The notes beneath the pieces are model-generated. The model was not told the origin of the DNA and did no database searches. It saw only the letters and a program-made list of their open reading frames with translations. From Litomosoides sigmodontis (lineage: Eukaryota > Nematoda > Chromadorea > Rhabditida > Onchocercidae): a stretch of 64,000 nucleotides of DNA. The translations under genes were made by a program, and so were the position numbers. The stretch spans positions 1 through 64,000 of the forward strand of contig OY718808.1 of assembly GCA_963070105.1 (NCBI GenBank), given 5' to 3'. This document shows positions 13,030 to 26,062 of the stretch, in pieces (position 1 is the stretch's first letter; the number at the start of each line of letters is the position of its first letter).

Positions 13030-14176
13030 TCTCATGGCAGTGGTGTCATCTTGAGGTATGCGTATATCAGCAGCAGTTGGAAGAGATTGGTAAGGAACGT
13101 GTACTTGTGCAGTATGTTGGAATGCACCAATGTGAATGTGATAAATGGCAGTGATGTGACCAATGGCTTTAGCTGCCCGTTTAGGACGTTTGGCGTTTGC
13201 TGGAGTTGTTTTTCCTCAGGTCGATGCCTGTGGTGTGAATTGTTGTACCGTACCACCACCTTCTTCTCCCCTCTTCTTCATCATTTTCCTAAACGTAGCA
13301 AACTTATTTATACCTTCCCTCATCATTTGTACACAAGTACAGGTACTCTCCATGATGGGTGAAGAGGTCGAATGAATAGCGTTGCATTAGCTGGATGGAT
13401 TGTGATGGACAGCATCTATCTGCTGTGGGTAGTAGTTGGTAAGGAACGTGTACGTGTGCAGTATGTTGGAATGGACCAATGTGAATGTGATAAATGGATG
13501 TGATAAATGGCAGTGATGTGACCAATGGCTTTAGCTGCCCGTTTAGGACGTTTGGCGTTTGCTGGAGTTGTTTTTCCTCAGGTCGATGCCTGTGGTGTGA
13601 ATTGTTGTACCGTACCACCACCTTCTTCTCCCCTCTTCTTCATCATTTTCCTAAACGTAGCAAACTTATTTATACCTTCCCTCATCATTTGTACACAAGT
13701 ACAGGTACTCTCCATGATGGGTGAAGAGGTCGAATGAATAGCGTTGCATTAGCTGGATGGATTGTGATGGACAGCATCTATCTGCTGTGGGTAGTAGTTG
13801 GTAAGGAACGTGTACGTGTGCAGTATGTTGGAATGGACCAATGTGAATGTGATAAATGGATGTGATAAATGGCAGTGATGTGACCAATGGCTTTAGCTGC
13901 CCGTTTAGGACGTTTGGCGTTTGCTGGAATTGTTTTGCCTCAGGTCGATGCCTGTGGTGTGAATTGTTGTACCGTACCACTACCTTCCTCTCCCCTCTTC
14001 TTCATCATTTTCCTAAACGTAGCAAACTTATTTATACCTTCCCTTTTCTGTAGTTGCTTCCCTCATCATTTGTACACAAGTAAGTACAGGTACACTCCAT
14101 GATGGGTGAAGAGGTCGAATGAATAGCGTTGTATTAGCTGGATGGATTGTGATGGACAGCATCTATCTGCTGTGGG
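13030..14176. repeat. Subtelomeric tandem repeat, unit about 362 bp, three copies
   Basis: The landmark GTGATGTGACCAATGG occurs at 13151, 13513 and 13875, a period of exactly 362. Copies 2 and 3 carry a 13-bp internal duplication (GATAAATGGATGT) that copy 1 lacks. Copy 3 has an extra segment near 14043-14060 and a 4-bp duplication near 14083. Copies are otherwise nearly identical, so the expansion is recent. Short ORFs of 65-105 codons recur on both strands in every copy; I treat them as by-products of the repeat, not genes. Confidence 0.92.
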
Positions 14177-15060
14177 CAGTAGTTGTGTGCTGGCCTCTGA
14201 CTTGCATTGCTTTCTGTGTTGAACATACTATCACGTCAGGAATGTAAAAAGGTGAAGCTTTTTCATGTTTAGTTCCAATGGTCAGCAACACAGTGTCGTT
14301 GGTGTTGGTTTTCAGAAAAGCATTTAACATTTTTTAGGCAATAGCAATTCGAGAACCCTTTGGCGTGCTGTATGCAAATGATGTGTGATTTAATGGCACT
14401 TACTTACTCCATTCTTTATCATTGATGGCAAAGATTGCGGTCCATCGCGACATGCCTCCATCAACTGCTTTAACTTTTTTTTCTAATTGCAATGTTTTCA
14501 TTGTAAATTAGAGATTGAATGAAATGCTTGGGAAATGCCTGGGTTCACATAGTGCGAATTGCACATGAGGTTTGGTTCTACGTGATGTGAACCATCGTGC
14601 AGGTGCAGCAGTGGGTTCCAATGGAGACCTTTCCTTTCCTTAATTTGTGGAATAGAGGTAAAAGGAGAAACCTTTTAGCATTTGGAGTAATGCAGGGGTT
14701 GGGTTCCAACTTCCCCTTCTTACTCCAGCTGAGGTGTGCGAAACGCGGTGGGTATACGAACAACACGTGGTGGACTTGGAATGTCCAAACACTGCACAAA
14801 TATTTCCAGTGAATCTGCCATGCCATGATCGATATCAGAATTCAACTGTTTCAACAGAATTCAATTGTTTCTCTTTAATGAAAAATTTATTGCTGTGACT
14901 GGGAACGAGTGAAAATAATTAGTGTTTTTCATTTTTAAAGGGGTATCTGTGATGCATGAAGCTTTTGGAAGTGATGCAGGCCATTCACCTTGGACCGCTC
15001 ACCGATGAGCAGGAAGTCCTTTTTCACATTTGTTAATTTGTTCGTCCGGGATTGCTTGAA
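14177..15060. other. Subtelomeric unique DNA, no gene seen
   Basis: No conserved protein or RNA is recognisable. A short tandem duplication of GAATTCAACTGTTTC-like sequence lies at about 14837-14872. ORFs of 71 and 82 codons overlap on opposite strands near 14.6-14.8 kb and resemble no family I know. Confidence 0.6.
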
Positions 15061-15700
15061 TTATCCCTTTACTTGGAGGTTCTTTTCGCAAGTAGGATGG
15101 GAAGCAAATGTCCTGACAATGACAGGCAGTAAAACAGCTCCATGAAAAAGACCCGTAAGAACAGCCAGGATGGATGTAAGGGGCGCGAACATGCGCACCA
15201 CATTCGATGGTACCAGCATCATCACAACAATAGCTAGAAATGCTGAAGTACCACCTCGTACCACTGGCCATGTAGGAATTAACCAATGCTGACATAGAAT
15301 AGAATCGTCTTAGACGTTGCGAAATAAGCTAAATTATGGCTTGCAACAACGGTTAAATAGATATCTAACTTGCAACAACGGTTAAATAGATATATAACTT
15401 GTAAATTAATTGTAGTTAACTGTGAGGCCAAAGCTGCGGTATTGTCAGCAGGGTAGTCGGGAGGTTGTCACCAGGTTGGTTTGGGAATTCTCGGCAGGCC
15501 AACCAAGCTCTCCGAGGGCATCTTGAATACGTTCATCCGCATCCGACAGATTCGGTAGCCGACGTGAGTGGCGAAATTGATGCATAAACCGATGCTCGTC
15601 TGCAATGATATTTTGAAAGCGATGAATGCAGGTGACTTTTGGGTGACAATGAGCACAGCAATCTTGTGACTCAACCGATGTCTGTAGCGAAAATCATTTT
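15061..15700 (-). pseudogene. Patched-related / sterol-sensing-domain protein fragment, apparently decayed
   Basis: Reading the minus strand, the segment at about 15061-15270 encodes WPVVRGGTSAFLAIVVMMLV, then a hydrophobic stretch with RMF, GLFHGAVLLPVIV and a stop. This fits the last two membrane helices of Patched-related (PTR) proteins, whose C-terminus typically has a GWPv-GG turn, PSYIFRxF and GLLHGLxFLPV. Upstream (15510-15690) two further family-like pieces occur in different frames: TSIGLCINFATHVGYR, like the helix ending DFSAHxxYxF, and DADERIQDALGELGWP, like the following loop. The frame change, no canonical acceptor before the WPVV exon and no upstream domains suggest a truncated pseudogene. 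A live gene with odd introns is possible. Confidence 0.5.
15341..15400. repeat. Two-copy 29-bp tandem duplication
   Basis: TTGCAACAACGGTTAAATAG appears at 15341 and again at 15370 with matching flanks. It is a recent local duplication beside the Patched-related fragment. Confidence 0.85.
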
Positions 15701-15704
15701 CACA

Positions 15705-15802
15705 ATGTGGTGAAGTAGCTTGAGCTTACTTCAATCTCAACTACAGTATGACGATGTGGTGAAGTAGCTTGAGCTTACTTCAATCACAACTACAGTATGA
15801 CG
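15705..15802. repeat. Two-copy 49-bp tandem duplication
   Basis: The unit beginning ATGTGGTGAAGTAGCTTGAG at 15705 repeats at 15754 with one difference (TCTCAAC versus TCACAAC). No coding sense is evident. Confidence 0.88.
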
Positions 15803-16072
15803 AATTTGGCACAGTTCATGATTCACTACTACCCAATACATCTTTTAGGCAATTCAAGCAATTTTGCTTCAGCTACAACCACTATGCATCATGTAAACCC
15901 GGAAAGCGCAACTTGATCATGTAGAATTCGAAACTTGCTAGAATATGAATAAAGGTTATAGGACGGGGATGTTGACAACAGTTGTTGGGTGCACGTCGGC
16001 TCTCCAAAGAGAGAGAAAACCAGCAATGCCAATATCCATTGAAAGAAAGCACAGAAGTGAATTTGACGCCAA

Positions 16073-16471
16073 ATACTAATTTGAGAGTGAATTTAAAGCC
16101 AAATACTAATTGTGTTTGAAATTTCAAAAATTATTGTCATTGCTTTTTTTCCTATTAAATGCATTCCAATTATTTCACTTTAATTTCAGAATTGAAAACA
16201 AAACAAAAGGATTAGGCGCATTTTGGGGATGGTTGCATCATTCATGGTGATGATGATGATGATGATGAGAATTAGTAATGAATAATGATAATGACATTTT
16301 ATTATCATTGTTATTATTGAGAGTGGAAAATAATGTACATGGTTAAATGGAGAGAAAAAGAGAGAGAAAGTGAGTGAGAAATGAAAAGTGTGAGAAAAAA
16401 AAAGAATGTGGGGGGGAAGTAAATGGATGCATGCATATGAAAAAAAAAAATTCTCTGTACATAAAATGCTA

Positions 16472-16534
<63 letters not shown>

Positions 16535-16616
16535 CATGCAGATAAATGCATGAATAGTAGTAGTAGTAGTAGTGGTAGTAGCAGCAACGCGCGCACTTAT
16601 TTTCTAGCATATAGGT
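16073..16616. repeat. rDNA spacer block alpha, copy A, with (TG)n
   Basis: This block starts near AATACTAATTTGAGAG and contains ATTAGGCGCATTTTGGGG, a GATGAT run, GAGAGAAAAAGAGAGAG, GATGCATGCATATGAAAAA, a (TG)n run at about 16474-16532, and a TAG-rich tail ending TTTTCTAGCATATA. The same order recurs at about 17150-17670 and, split in two, at 25600-26045 and 26516-26700. All copies flank the rRNA unit, so I read it as intergenic spacer. Confidence 0.8.
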
Positions 16617-16740
16617 AAGAGAGAAAACCAGCAATGCCAATATCCATTGAAAGAAAGCATAGCGAAAGCTACCCAGAATTAATTGATTAATTAATTTGCG
16701 TTAATAATGAGAGTACACCCACCAGCGCTTCTAGTGGTTC

Positions 16741-17150
16741 CAAGAATCTACCACAGTTTTTCTACCACTGCTTTTGGAAATAAATGGACAAGGTGGCAAG
16801 GCAGAGCAATTGGAATAATGAATGCTCTTATCAACCTGTTATATGACGAGTCAGGAGGGGACAGTGAAAGTGACCAGTAGCAAAGCGCTATTTCCACCAA
16901 CCACAGGTCGCCTGCTCTCAAGAAGTTCGGCTCGCACACTTTCCGCACACTCTTCTCGTATTTTATTGAAATTTTCAGTTAATCCGAATTGATTGTAAAA
17001 TGCTCAAGCTTTGGCATCTCTCCTATGAGGGTGTTCTTGCTGTTAAGGTTATGCCCGACCTAATAGGATACTAACGCGGAGATGTTACTTACATTTTTAT
17101 GATAGCTTTATCTTCTTTCTCTCCCCCTCTTTTGCTTTTGCATTAATTTA
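16741..17150. repeat. rDNA spacer block beta, telomere-side copy
   Basis: The block contains TCTACCACTGCTTTTGGAAA, CAGTGAAAGTGACCAGTAG and CCCGACCTAATAGGATACTA. It recurs at 26063-26515 in the same orientation and order. It sits between two alpha blocks on each side of the rRNA genes, as expected for intergenic spacer of a once tandem rDNA array. Confidence 0.82.
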
Positions 17151-17670
17151 CTAACTGTGTTTGAAATTTCAAAAATTATTGTTATTGTTCTTTTTTCTGT
17201 TAAATGCATTCCAATTATTTCACTTTAATTTCAGAATTGAAAACAAAACAAAAGAAAACAACAAAACGATTAGGCGCATTTCGAGTATGGTTGCATCATT
17301 GATGGCGATGATGATGATGAGAATTAGTAATGAATAATGATAATGACATTTTATTATTATTATTATTGAGAGTGGAAAATAATGTACATGGTTAAATGGA
17401 GAGAAAAAGAGAGAGAAAGGGAAGTGAGTGAGAAAAGAAAAGTGTGAGAAAAAAAAAAGAATGTGGGGGAGAAGTAAATGGATGCATGCATATGAAAAAA
17501 AAAAATTCTCTGTACATAAAATGCTAGCGGTGTGTGTGTGTTTCATGCAGATTGAAATGCATGAGTAGTAGTGGTAGTAGCAGCAACGCACGCACCTATT
17601 TTCTAGCATATAAGGACGCGTAGTGTTGTTGCGCGCGCATATGTTTATTTTCTAGTATATAAATGGTAGT
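17150..17670. repeat. rDNA spacer block alpha, copy B, next to the 28S 3' end
   Basis: This is the same element as copy A but with a (TG) run of only about 6 units. It is followed by TTTTCTAGTATATAAATGG, a phrase also found at the end of the copy beyond 18S. It lies about 200 bp beyond the inferred 28S 3' end, so Pol I termination signals could lie here. I cannot point to one. Confidence 0.75.
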
Positions 17671-17859
17671 AATAAAAACAAATCGTCCAATCAAAGGATA
17701 AGTCTCAACAGATCGCAGTATGGAGGCTGCTTTACTGCTTACAACACCTTGACCAGTAATCAAGTCGTCTGCAAGTGATCTTGCGCCCCGACATTGCACC
17801 AGAGAGTGATCCGGTTTTGGCAACCACTGAACCATTCGATTAAGTGGAAGATGCCATTT

Positions 17860-18092
17860 AATGGGGCATTAGCTGTTAGCTTGCTTGTTGCTAACATAAT
17901 AGTGCCTCCCGACACCGGGGAGCAAATTTATCGTTGCTTTGTCTAGGTGGGATTCTGACTTAGAGGCGTTCAGTCATAATCCCTCAGATGGTAGCTTCGC
18001 ACCATTGGCCGATCGGCCAAGCACATGAACCAAATGTCTGAACCTGCGGTTCCTCTCGTACTGAGCAGGATTACTATCGCAACAACATCTCA

Positions 18093-18147
<55 letters not shown>

Positions 18148-18189
18148 ATTGGTGGGTGAACAATCCAACGCTTGGCGAATTCTGCTTCG

Positions 18190-18227
<38 letters not shown>

Positions 18228-18250
18228 AACGTCGCTATGGACGCTTGGCT

Positions 18251-18298
<48 letters not shown>

Positions 18299-18691
18299 GA
18301 AACCTTCTATTGAATGGCAAAAGGATCGATAGGCCACGCTTTCGCGGTCTGTATTCGTACTGGAAATCAAGATCAAGCGAGCTTTTGCCCTTTTACTCTA
18401 CGAGAGGTTTCCGTCCTCTCTGAGCTAGCCTTAGGACACCTGCGTTACAGTTTGACAGATGTACCGCCCCAGTCAAACTCCCCGCCTGACACTGTCTTCG
18501 GTGCGAGTCGTCAGATCGCCGCCGGCTGGCGACAACCCGACTTAAATCAAAAATCTCGAAGCGTCGACGACGCCTCAACTCTCGCTCAACCGAATAAGTA
18601 AAGAATCGATGAAAGTAGTGGTATTTCATTGGTGGCCGCGCCGAGCGCGACCTCCCACTTATGCTACACCTCTCATGACTCTTCACAGAGT

Positions 18692-18731
<40 letters not shown>

Positions 18732-18738
18732 GTGTGTG

Positions 18739-18788
<50 letters not shown>

Positions 18789-18789
18789 T

Positions 18790-18821
<32 letters not shown>

Positions 18822-18822
18822 G

Positions 18823-18889
<67 letters not shown>

Positions 18890-19978
18890 CGTTGAATTTC
18901 TTCACTTTTACATTCAGAGCACTGGGCAGAAATCAGAGACAGTCAGCGCCCGCAAGGGCCATCTGTCTCCTCTGTTTTAATTAGACAGTCGGATTCCCCG
19001 AGTCCGTGCCAGTTCTAAGCTGACTGTTTAGCGCCGGCCGAATCCGCGCCACCACCACCACCCGGGGGCAGCGGCGTGTACGCGTGCGACACACGCAGCT
19101 GTAACGATTCACAAGATAATTGGAACACTAGCCGAGCTCCATCAATTCCTCGTAAGAAACTAATGCCACACTGCATGGAACCAATCACGCTTACTTCACG
19201 CTACAGCCCGACCGGCCCAGTCCTTAGAGCCAATCCTTATCCCGAAGTTACGGATCTAATTTGCCGACTTCCCTTACCTACATTATTCTATCGACTAGAG
19301 GCTGTTCACCTTGGAGACCTGCTGCGGATATGGGTACGATCTGGCACGAAATTCAAATAGCTTCCCTCGGATTTTCATGGATCGAGCAAAGCGTACGAGA
19401 CACCACAGGAACCGTGGCGCTTTACGGAAAACAAATGCACACAACGTCCCTATCTCCGGCTGAACCGATTCCAGGGAGTCCGTTCCTTAACCAGAAAAGA
19501 GAACTCTGGCTCGGGCTTTCCTCAATGTTTCCGAGTTCATTTGCGTTACCGCGCTAAATTCTCACAATGAGAATTCATCTCCGTGTCCAGGTACGGGAAT
19601 ATTAACCCGTTTCCCTTTCGATCAAACACACATCAGCATTCTGGACGATTAGTGCAATCTCCATCACTCCTATGTCTTTTATTCAACGGCACTAGCCAAT
19701 ATCTTAGGATCGACTGACCCACATTCAACTGCTGTTCACGTGGAACCCTTCTCCACTTCAGTCTTCAAGGATCTCACTTGAATATTTGCTACTACCACCA
19801 AGATCTGCACCAATGGAAGCTCCAACCGGGCCTACGCCCAAAGTCTTCAACGCTAACCACTGCGACCCTCTTACTCGTTGCGGCCAGGTTCGCTCTCTCT
19901 CGCGCGCAAACACAAGCCCACGCAACGGTTGAGTATAAGTCTTCCGCTCAAGCGCCATCCATTTTCAGGGCTAGTTGA

Positions 19979-20012
<34 letters not shown>

Positions 20013-21562
20013 TTTCCAACTTCCATGGCCACCGTCCTGCTGTCTATATCAACCAACGCCTTTCATGGGGTCTAATGAGCGGAAAGTTTGGCACTTTAAC
20101 TCAACGTTTGGTTCATCCCACAGCGCCAGTTCTGCTTACCAAAAATGGCCCACTTAGAGTACACATTCAATGTCTGTGCTTCACGTTCAAGCAAGCAAGA
20201 CGTCATACCCATTGAAAGTTTGAGAATAGGTTGAAGACGTTTCGTCCCACAATTCCTCTAATCATTCGCTTTACCGAATATAACTGCGCGTGCGCGCGTA
20301 CTCCAGCTATCCTGAGGGAAACTTCAGAGGGAACCAGCTACTAGATGGTTCGATTAGTCTTTCGCCCCTATACCAAAGTCAGACGATCGATTTGCACGTC
20401 AGAATCGCTTCGGACCTCCACCAGAGTTTCCTCTGGCTTCATCCTGCTCAGGTATAGTTCACCATCTTTCGGGTCCCAGCATATACGCTCTACCTCCGCC
20501 CTATTGCTGCTAGCAGCAACGTGTGGACGGGGCTATGTTGCGCCACACATGAAACCACGTGCAGCTCACATATCAATTATACCTAACGATAATCTTTACT
20601 TTCATTATGCTTTTTGACATTTCACAGGTTTACCACCCAATAACTTGCGTATACGCTAGACTCCTTGGTCCGTGTTTCAAGACGGGTCAGATAGGTGATT
20701 AACGTTCACACCGAGATGTACCGTGTAACGTTGTTGCCGTTACACGCGCAACATACACCCTATACAACTCCACCAATCAGTATCAACTGATCAAGTCGCG
20801 CAAGCGACCACATGTAGATGCATAACTAGTAGAGAGTATAGGCGCATATTAGCGAGCGCAAGAGAACACACACTTCATCTAAGACATATTTCAGGTGTCA
20901 TTTAGGATTCCAGCTATTACATTTTCAATAACTAGTCCTCTAAATAACTCTTAAATATGCTATAAACGAAGCTCTCGATGCATACCACCGGTAAATACAC
21001 CAATCTAAATTTAGCACTTCAAGCTCCTACAAACGAGCATGCACGCACGTACGTAACGTGCATGAACGCGTGCAAGAGTTGCTAAATTGAATGGTTGAAT
21101 ACCGGCAAAGTTTCGTTAACTCTATCCGTTTCCATCCCAGCGGTTTCACGCCCTCTTGAACTCTCTCTTCAAAGTTCTTTGCAACTTTCCCTCACGGTAC
21201 TTGTTTGCTATCGGTCTCGTGGTCGTATTTAGCCTTAGATGAGGTTTACCACCCTCTTTAGGCTGCAATCTCAAGCAACCCGACTCCAAAGTATAATCCT
21301 TCGTAACGCCACTGCACCCGTACAGGTCTAGCACCTTCTATGGACTGTAGCCCCGCTCAAGGGGACTTTGGGTGTAGCAGTACGTGACGATCGACCATAC
21401 CTATACGCTACATTTCCATATAGTGTACATGGTTATCTACTGGATTCAGCGCTGGGCTCTTTCCTTTTCACTCGCTGTTACTCGGGAAATCCTCGTTAGT
21501 TTCTTTTCCTCCGCTTAGTTATATGCTTAAATTCAGCGGGTAGTCACGACTGAGTTGAGGTC
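17860..21562 (-). rRNA. 28S large-subunit ribosomal RNA
   Basis: On the minus strand the gene begins after GACCTCAACTCAGTCGTGAC and runs through the conserved start ACCCGCTGAATTTAAGCATA. Other hallmarks are the segment complementary to AGACTCCTTGGTCCGTGTTT (about 20660), the region around the R2 target (about 18770-18860) and the sarcin-ricin loop AGTACGAGAGGAACCG (about 18050). Length is about 3.7 kb, normal for a nematode. The 3' end is an estimate within about 20 bp. Expansion segments near 20.7-21.1 kb are AU-rich with CG-rich islands. No insertion element interrupts the gene, so it may be functional. Confidence 0.95.
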
Positions 21563-22137
21563 ACAAATGACGATGTCACGCATACATAGCGCCGCCGTGA
21601 TGTCACTCACTTCTTGCTAATTCTCTTTACACACTTAAGCTGTGCTGCTGCTGCTTGCTGCTCACCAGTTATTTTATATGTAAAAAGAATTTCTCGCAAC
21701 TATGTATGACAATAATTGTAATAAAAATTTACGTGTTTGCTACTACTATTCATGCCACGTACGTGTATCTTGCATACGCCGTATCGCCTCAAACACATAA
21801 CTTTTATTACTCTTATTTTTACTCACTTATTAGGGGATAATTTCAACCATTCATCTTGTTTTGCAATTATCACCTAACGCTTTCTTCTCCAAATTAAAGC
21901 GCACACTCCCTTCCCTCCATCACCACAATCATCACTCACCACCATCATTGATCCAATCAATCAAGCATTCAATCACTTCACTTCAAATAACCCTTCGACA
22001 AATTAATGTACTCGCAAATGAACGATTATCCGTAGTAAAATGATTGAACTGAATTGGACTGTCGTTGATGGTGTGGCGAAAGTGAGTGGACGATGAAGTG
22101 AGTTGCTGGGCACTTTTCATTGGTACTTTCTTCTTCA
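21563..22137 (-). other. Internal transcribed spacer 2 (ITS2)
   Basis: This is the spacer between the 5.8S 3' end and the 28S 5' end on the minus strand, about 575 bp and AT-rich. It contains short CACCA and TCAATCAA runs near 21920-21970. The boundaries depend on the rRNA end calls. Confidence 0.85.
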
Positions 22138-22293
22138 TTGACCCTCAACCAGACGTACCACTGGGAGTGAACCCAATGGTGCAATGTGCATTCGAAATTT
22201 TTGTGCTCAATGCGTCTGCAATTCGCACTAATTATCACAGCTAGCTGCGTTCTTCATCGATCCACGAGCCAAGTGATCCACCGCTAAGAGTTT
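22138..22293 (-). rRNA. 5.8S ribosomal RNA
   Basis: The minus strand carries the conserved 5.8S sequence: CTTAGCGGTGGATCACTTGG, then GATGAAGAACGCAGC, then GCGAATTGCAGACGCATTGA, and a 3' portion ending near GGTTGAGGGT. Length is about 156 nt, the usual size. It lies between ITS1 and ITS2 in the standard eukaryotic operon order. Confidence 0.95.
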
Positions 22294-22551
22294 AAAAATT
22301 TCTCCTTTCTCTTGTATAGACATGTTTACGTGTGTGTGTGTTTTGTTATTTTGTTGGTAGCATAACTAGCTTAAATGCTTATTAAGTCTACTTAATTAAT
22401 CGAGCAATTATTAATTAAGCTATCGCTCCATCCTCATTGTTATCGACGGTCAGGCGACAACTCAGATAGAGTATAGACACCAACAAGCATCACCGTTATT
22501 ACACGCAATGCTGCTGCTGCTGTTGTTGTTGTAATGAGAAGAAGCTCTCGA
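22294..22551 (-). other. Internal transcribed spacer 1 (ITS1)
   Basis: This spacer of about 258 bp separates the 18S 3' end from 5.8S. It contains a TGC/TTG trinucleotide run at about 22508-22531, which may be length-variable between copies or individuals. Confidence 0.85.
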
Positions 22552-22599
<48 letters not shown>

Positions 22600-22707
22600 G
22601 CCCGGTTCAAGCCACTGCGATTAAAGCGATTTCCACCAAAGAATCTCCACCCCGAAAGGCATCGAAACAGCAGTCCCCGCTTTTCTCGAAACGGCTCAGT
22701 CCCGGGC

Positions 22708-22742
<35 letters not shown>

Positions 22743-23184
22743 ATCAACGTGAGCTGATGACTCACATTTACTAGGAATTCCTCGTTCAAGGGAAATAATT
22801 GCAATTCCCGATCCCGATCACGGAGGATTTTCAACGGGTTACCAGTACCTTTCGGCAATGGTTACAGCACGCTGATTCCTCCAGTGTAGCGCGCGTGCAG
22901 CCCTGGACATCTAAGGGCATCACAGACCTGTTATTGCTCAACTTCATGCGGCTAAACACCGCTTGTCCCTCTAAGAAGTTGCCTGAACAGCAGCAGTAGC
23001 AATTCAGAAACTATTTAGTAGGCTAGAGTCTCGCTCGTTATCGGAATAAACCAGACAAATCACTCCACCAACTAAGAACGGCCATGCACCACCAACCACC
23101 GAATCATGAAAGAGCTCTCAATCTGTCAATCCTCACGGTGTCCGGGCCAGGTGAGTTTTCCCGTGTTGAGTCAAATTAAGCCGC

Positions 23185-23218
<34 letters not shown>

Positions 23219-24389
23219 TCTTTAAGTTTCAGCTTTGCAACCATACTTCCCCCGGAACCGAAAAACTTTCGTTTCCGGGAAGCTGCCCGTCAAGGCGTAT
23301 TTACCGCCAACGGAACGCTAGTTGGTATCGTTTACGGTCAGAACTAGGGCGGTATCTGATCGCCTTCGAACCTCTGACTTTCGTTCTTGATTAATGAAGA
23401 CATTCTTGGCAAATGCTTTCGCAGTCGTACGTCTCGCTACGGTCCAAGAATTTCACCTCTCACGCAGCGATACGAATGCCCCCGTCCGTCCCTCTTAACC
23501 ATTATCTCAGATCAGAAAACCAACAAAATAGAACCGAGATCCTATTTCATTATTCCATGCACGAGTATTCAGGCATTAGCCCGCGTTGAGCACTCTAATT
23601 TTTTCAAGGTAAACTTGCTAGCCACCATGCGCAGCGCAGTGAAGGCAACGCACGGAAAACTGGCAACAGTGTAGCCTAGGAGCCCAGTTCTCATCCAATG
23701 GATGGACCAGGTCCTAAGACGCAGATCCAACTACGAGCTTTTTAACCGCAGCAATGACGATATACACTTTGAGAGCTGGAATTACCGCGGCTGCTGGCAC
23801 CAGACTTGCCCTCTCATAGATCCTCGTTAACAGGTTTAAATTTTACCCATTCCGATAACCGGCCTCAAAGAGAACGGTCTCGTTATTTTTCGTCACTACC
23901 TCCTCATTCTGAGAGTGGGTAATTTGCGCGCCTGCTGCCTTCCTTGGATGTGGTAGCCGTTTCTCAGGCTCCCTCTCCGGAGTCGAACCCTTATTCTCCG
24001 TTACCCGTTACAACCATGGTAGGCACATAAACTACCATCGAAAGTTGATAAGGCAGACACTTGATAGATATGTCGCCGGTGCAAGACCATGCGATCAGCA
24101 ATAGCTATTCAGAGTCACCAATCTGAACGGGTGGCCAGCAGCAGCAGCTGATGACCACCCCATTGGTTTTAATCTAATAGATGCGCTCGTTCAAACAAGT
24201 CGGAGCTTTGGTGCATGTATTAGCTCTAGAATTGCCACAGTTATCCACGTTGGACAGTCAACATCAAGTACATTATAGCTGTTATAATGAGCCGTTCGCG
24301 GTTTCACCTTTATAGGTTTATTTGAACTTAGACATGCATGGCTTAGCCTTTGAGACAAGCATATAACCGCCGACAGAATCAATCGGGGA
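22552..24389 (-). rRNA. 18S small-subunit ribosomal RNA
   Basis: The minus strand ends with the universal 3' end (complement of TAATGATCCTTCCGCAGGTT at 22552). It begins near 24389 with CCCGATTGATTCTGTCGGCG, then ATATGCTTGTCTCAAAGGCT and AAGCCATGCATG. The first 35 nt differ from the usual ACCTGGTTGATCCTGCCAG start, a divergence I associate with Trichinellida, though from memory only. Length is about 1838 nt. It heads the single rRNA unit transcribed toward the telomere. Confidence 0.95.
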
Positions 24390-25599
24390 GATGATGCACG
24401 CGCTCTGCGCTCCCGAACAGCCACATCAGCAGCCACATCAGCTGGCAACAAGTAAGCAGCGTGACCATGACGATGACCACTGCCACTGCTACCACTACCT
24501 CAGTGATAATTGAATTTCTCGCTTCAAAATTCACTTCACCATTGTAGCAAACAGTAGCGTAGCATCACCACACTACCACTGTCACTTGTTGCCCTGTTGC
24601 GCCGTGTGCAGTTCGTCCATTCATCATCAATCCAAATTTCTTGCTTTTTTCTCCACCAAAAATTCAATCCATTCTTTCGCTTATCAACAACAAAATTTCA
24701 CTTTGCGAAATTTTTCACCTCTCAAGCTTAAAACATCGTAGAACTTCACACATATACAACGGAGCATTCCACCACTCTTTCTTCGAATGTCACATCTCGC
24801 CAGAGACATTTCGTGATCCTAACACAGTGTACACGTATGTCGTCATCACTGTTAGAATCACTCGAATTCTTTAGATTGCACGCCTGCTGAAACTTTCATT
24901 TCACGAGACAATCCATTGCTCAAGTTAGTGAAAACTTCAAATTTCAATTTCAAATTTCAATTTAAATTTTCCACTAACAATACATCTACTTGAACCTCTC
25001 TATTAACGTCACAGCATTTCACATTTAAAATTTTAATTTAAAACTAATTGAAATTTTAACTTATTTTTAAATTTCGGTTTATTTCCCATTTCTCCATTTT
25101 ACACATTTTTATCGAACTTTTTCTCTTTCTCTCTCTTCTATTTTCCATTACTTAACACTAAATGCTAATTTTTGGTGTTTTTTCGTGAAATTTCAACATT
25201 TTTTTTCAAATTTTACGTTTTTTTAAATTTTACAAAAAAGCATCGCTATTATTAAATTCTATGCTCTTTTGCTTATCTTTTTAAGGAATAATTATGATGA
25301 TAGCGATAGTAATAGTGATAGTGATAACTTATCACTATCATCATTATCATCATCATCATTATTATTATTATTGTCATTGTTATTGTTATTGATTTGTAGT
25401 TTTTGCTGGAAAAGAAAAAAAGGGATGTATGTGTATATACATGTATATACATATGTATATGTATGAATATATACATTGTAAGAAATAATATAACAGATGG
25501 ATAGATCGAAAGATAGACAGAGACAGTGTGGGTACGTAATTATGATGATGATAGTGATCGTGATAGTGATAATGCAACTTCCCTCTCTCTCCTGCTTTC

Positions 25600-25600
<1 letters not shown>
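24390..25600 (-). other. 5' external transcribed spacer and upstream spacer
   Basis: This region upstream of 18S is AT-rich, with CAC/ATC-rich stretches near 24450-24560 and AAATTTCAATTT-like runs near 24940-25060. It should hold the external transcribed spacer and the Pol I promoter, but I see no motif that marks the start site. Several ATC/TATA-type simple repeats occur at 25290-25480. Confidence 0.6.
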
Positions 25601-26045
<445 letters not shown>

Positions 26046-26062
26046 ATAGTGTAGTTAGTGCT

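Noticed and set aside
13032..14102. Repeated ORFs of 65-105 codons on both strands
   Set aside because: They track a 362-bp tandem repeat, overlap each other on opposite strands, and have no family resemblance or splice context.
18770..18870. Possible R2-type retroelement insertion in 28S
   Set aside because: The target region (AAGGTAGCCAAATGCC on the minus strand) is intact and continuous with no insertion.
18314..24451. Many plus- and minus-strand ORFs over 60 codons
   Set aside because: They lie within 28S, 5.8S and 18S rRNA genes, whose sequence is fully explained by the RNA.
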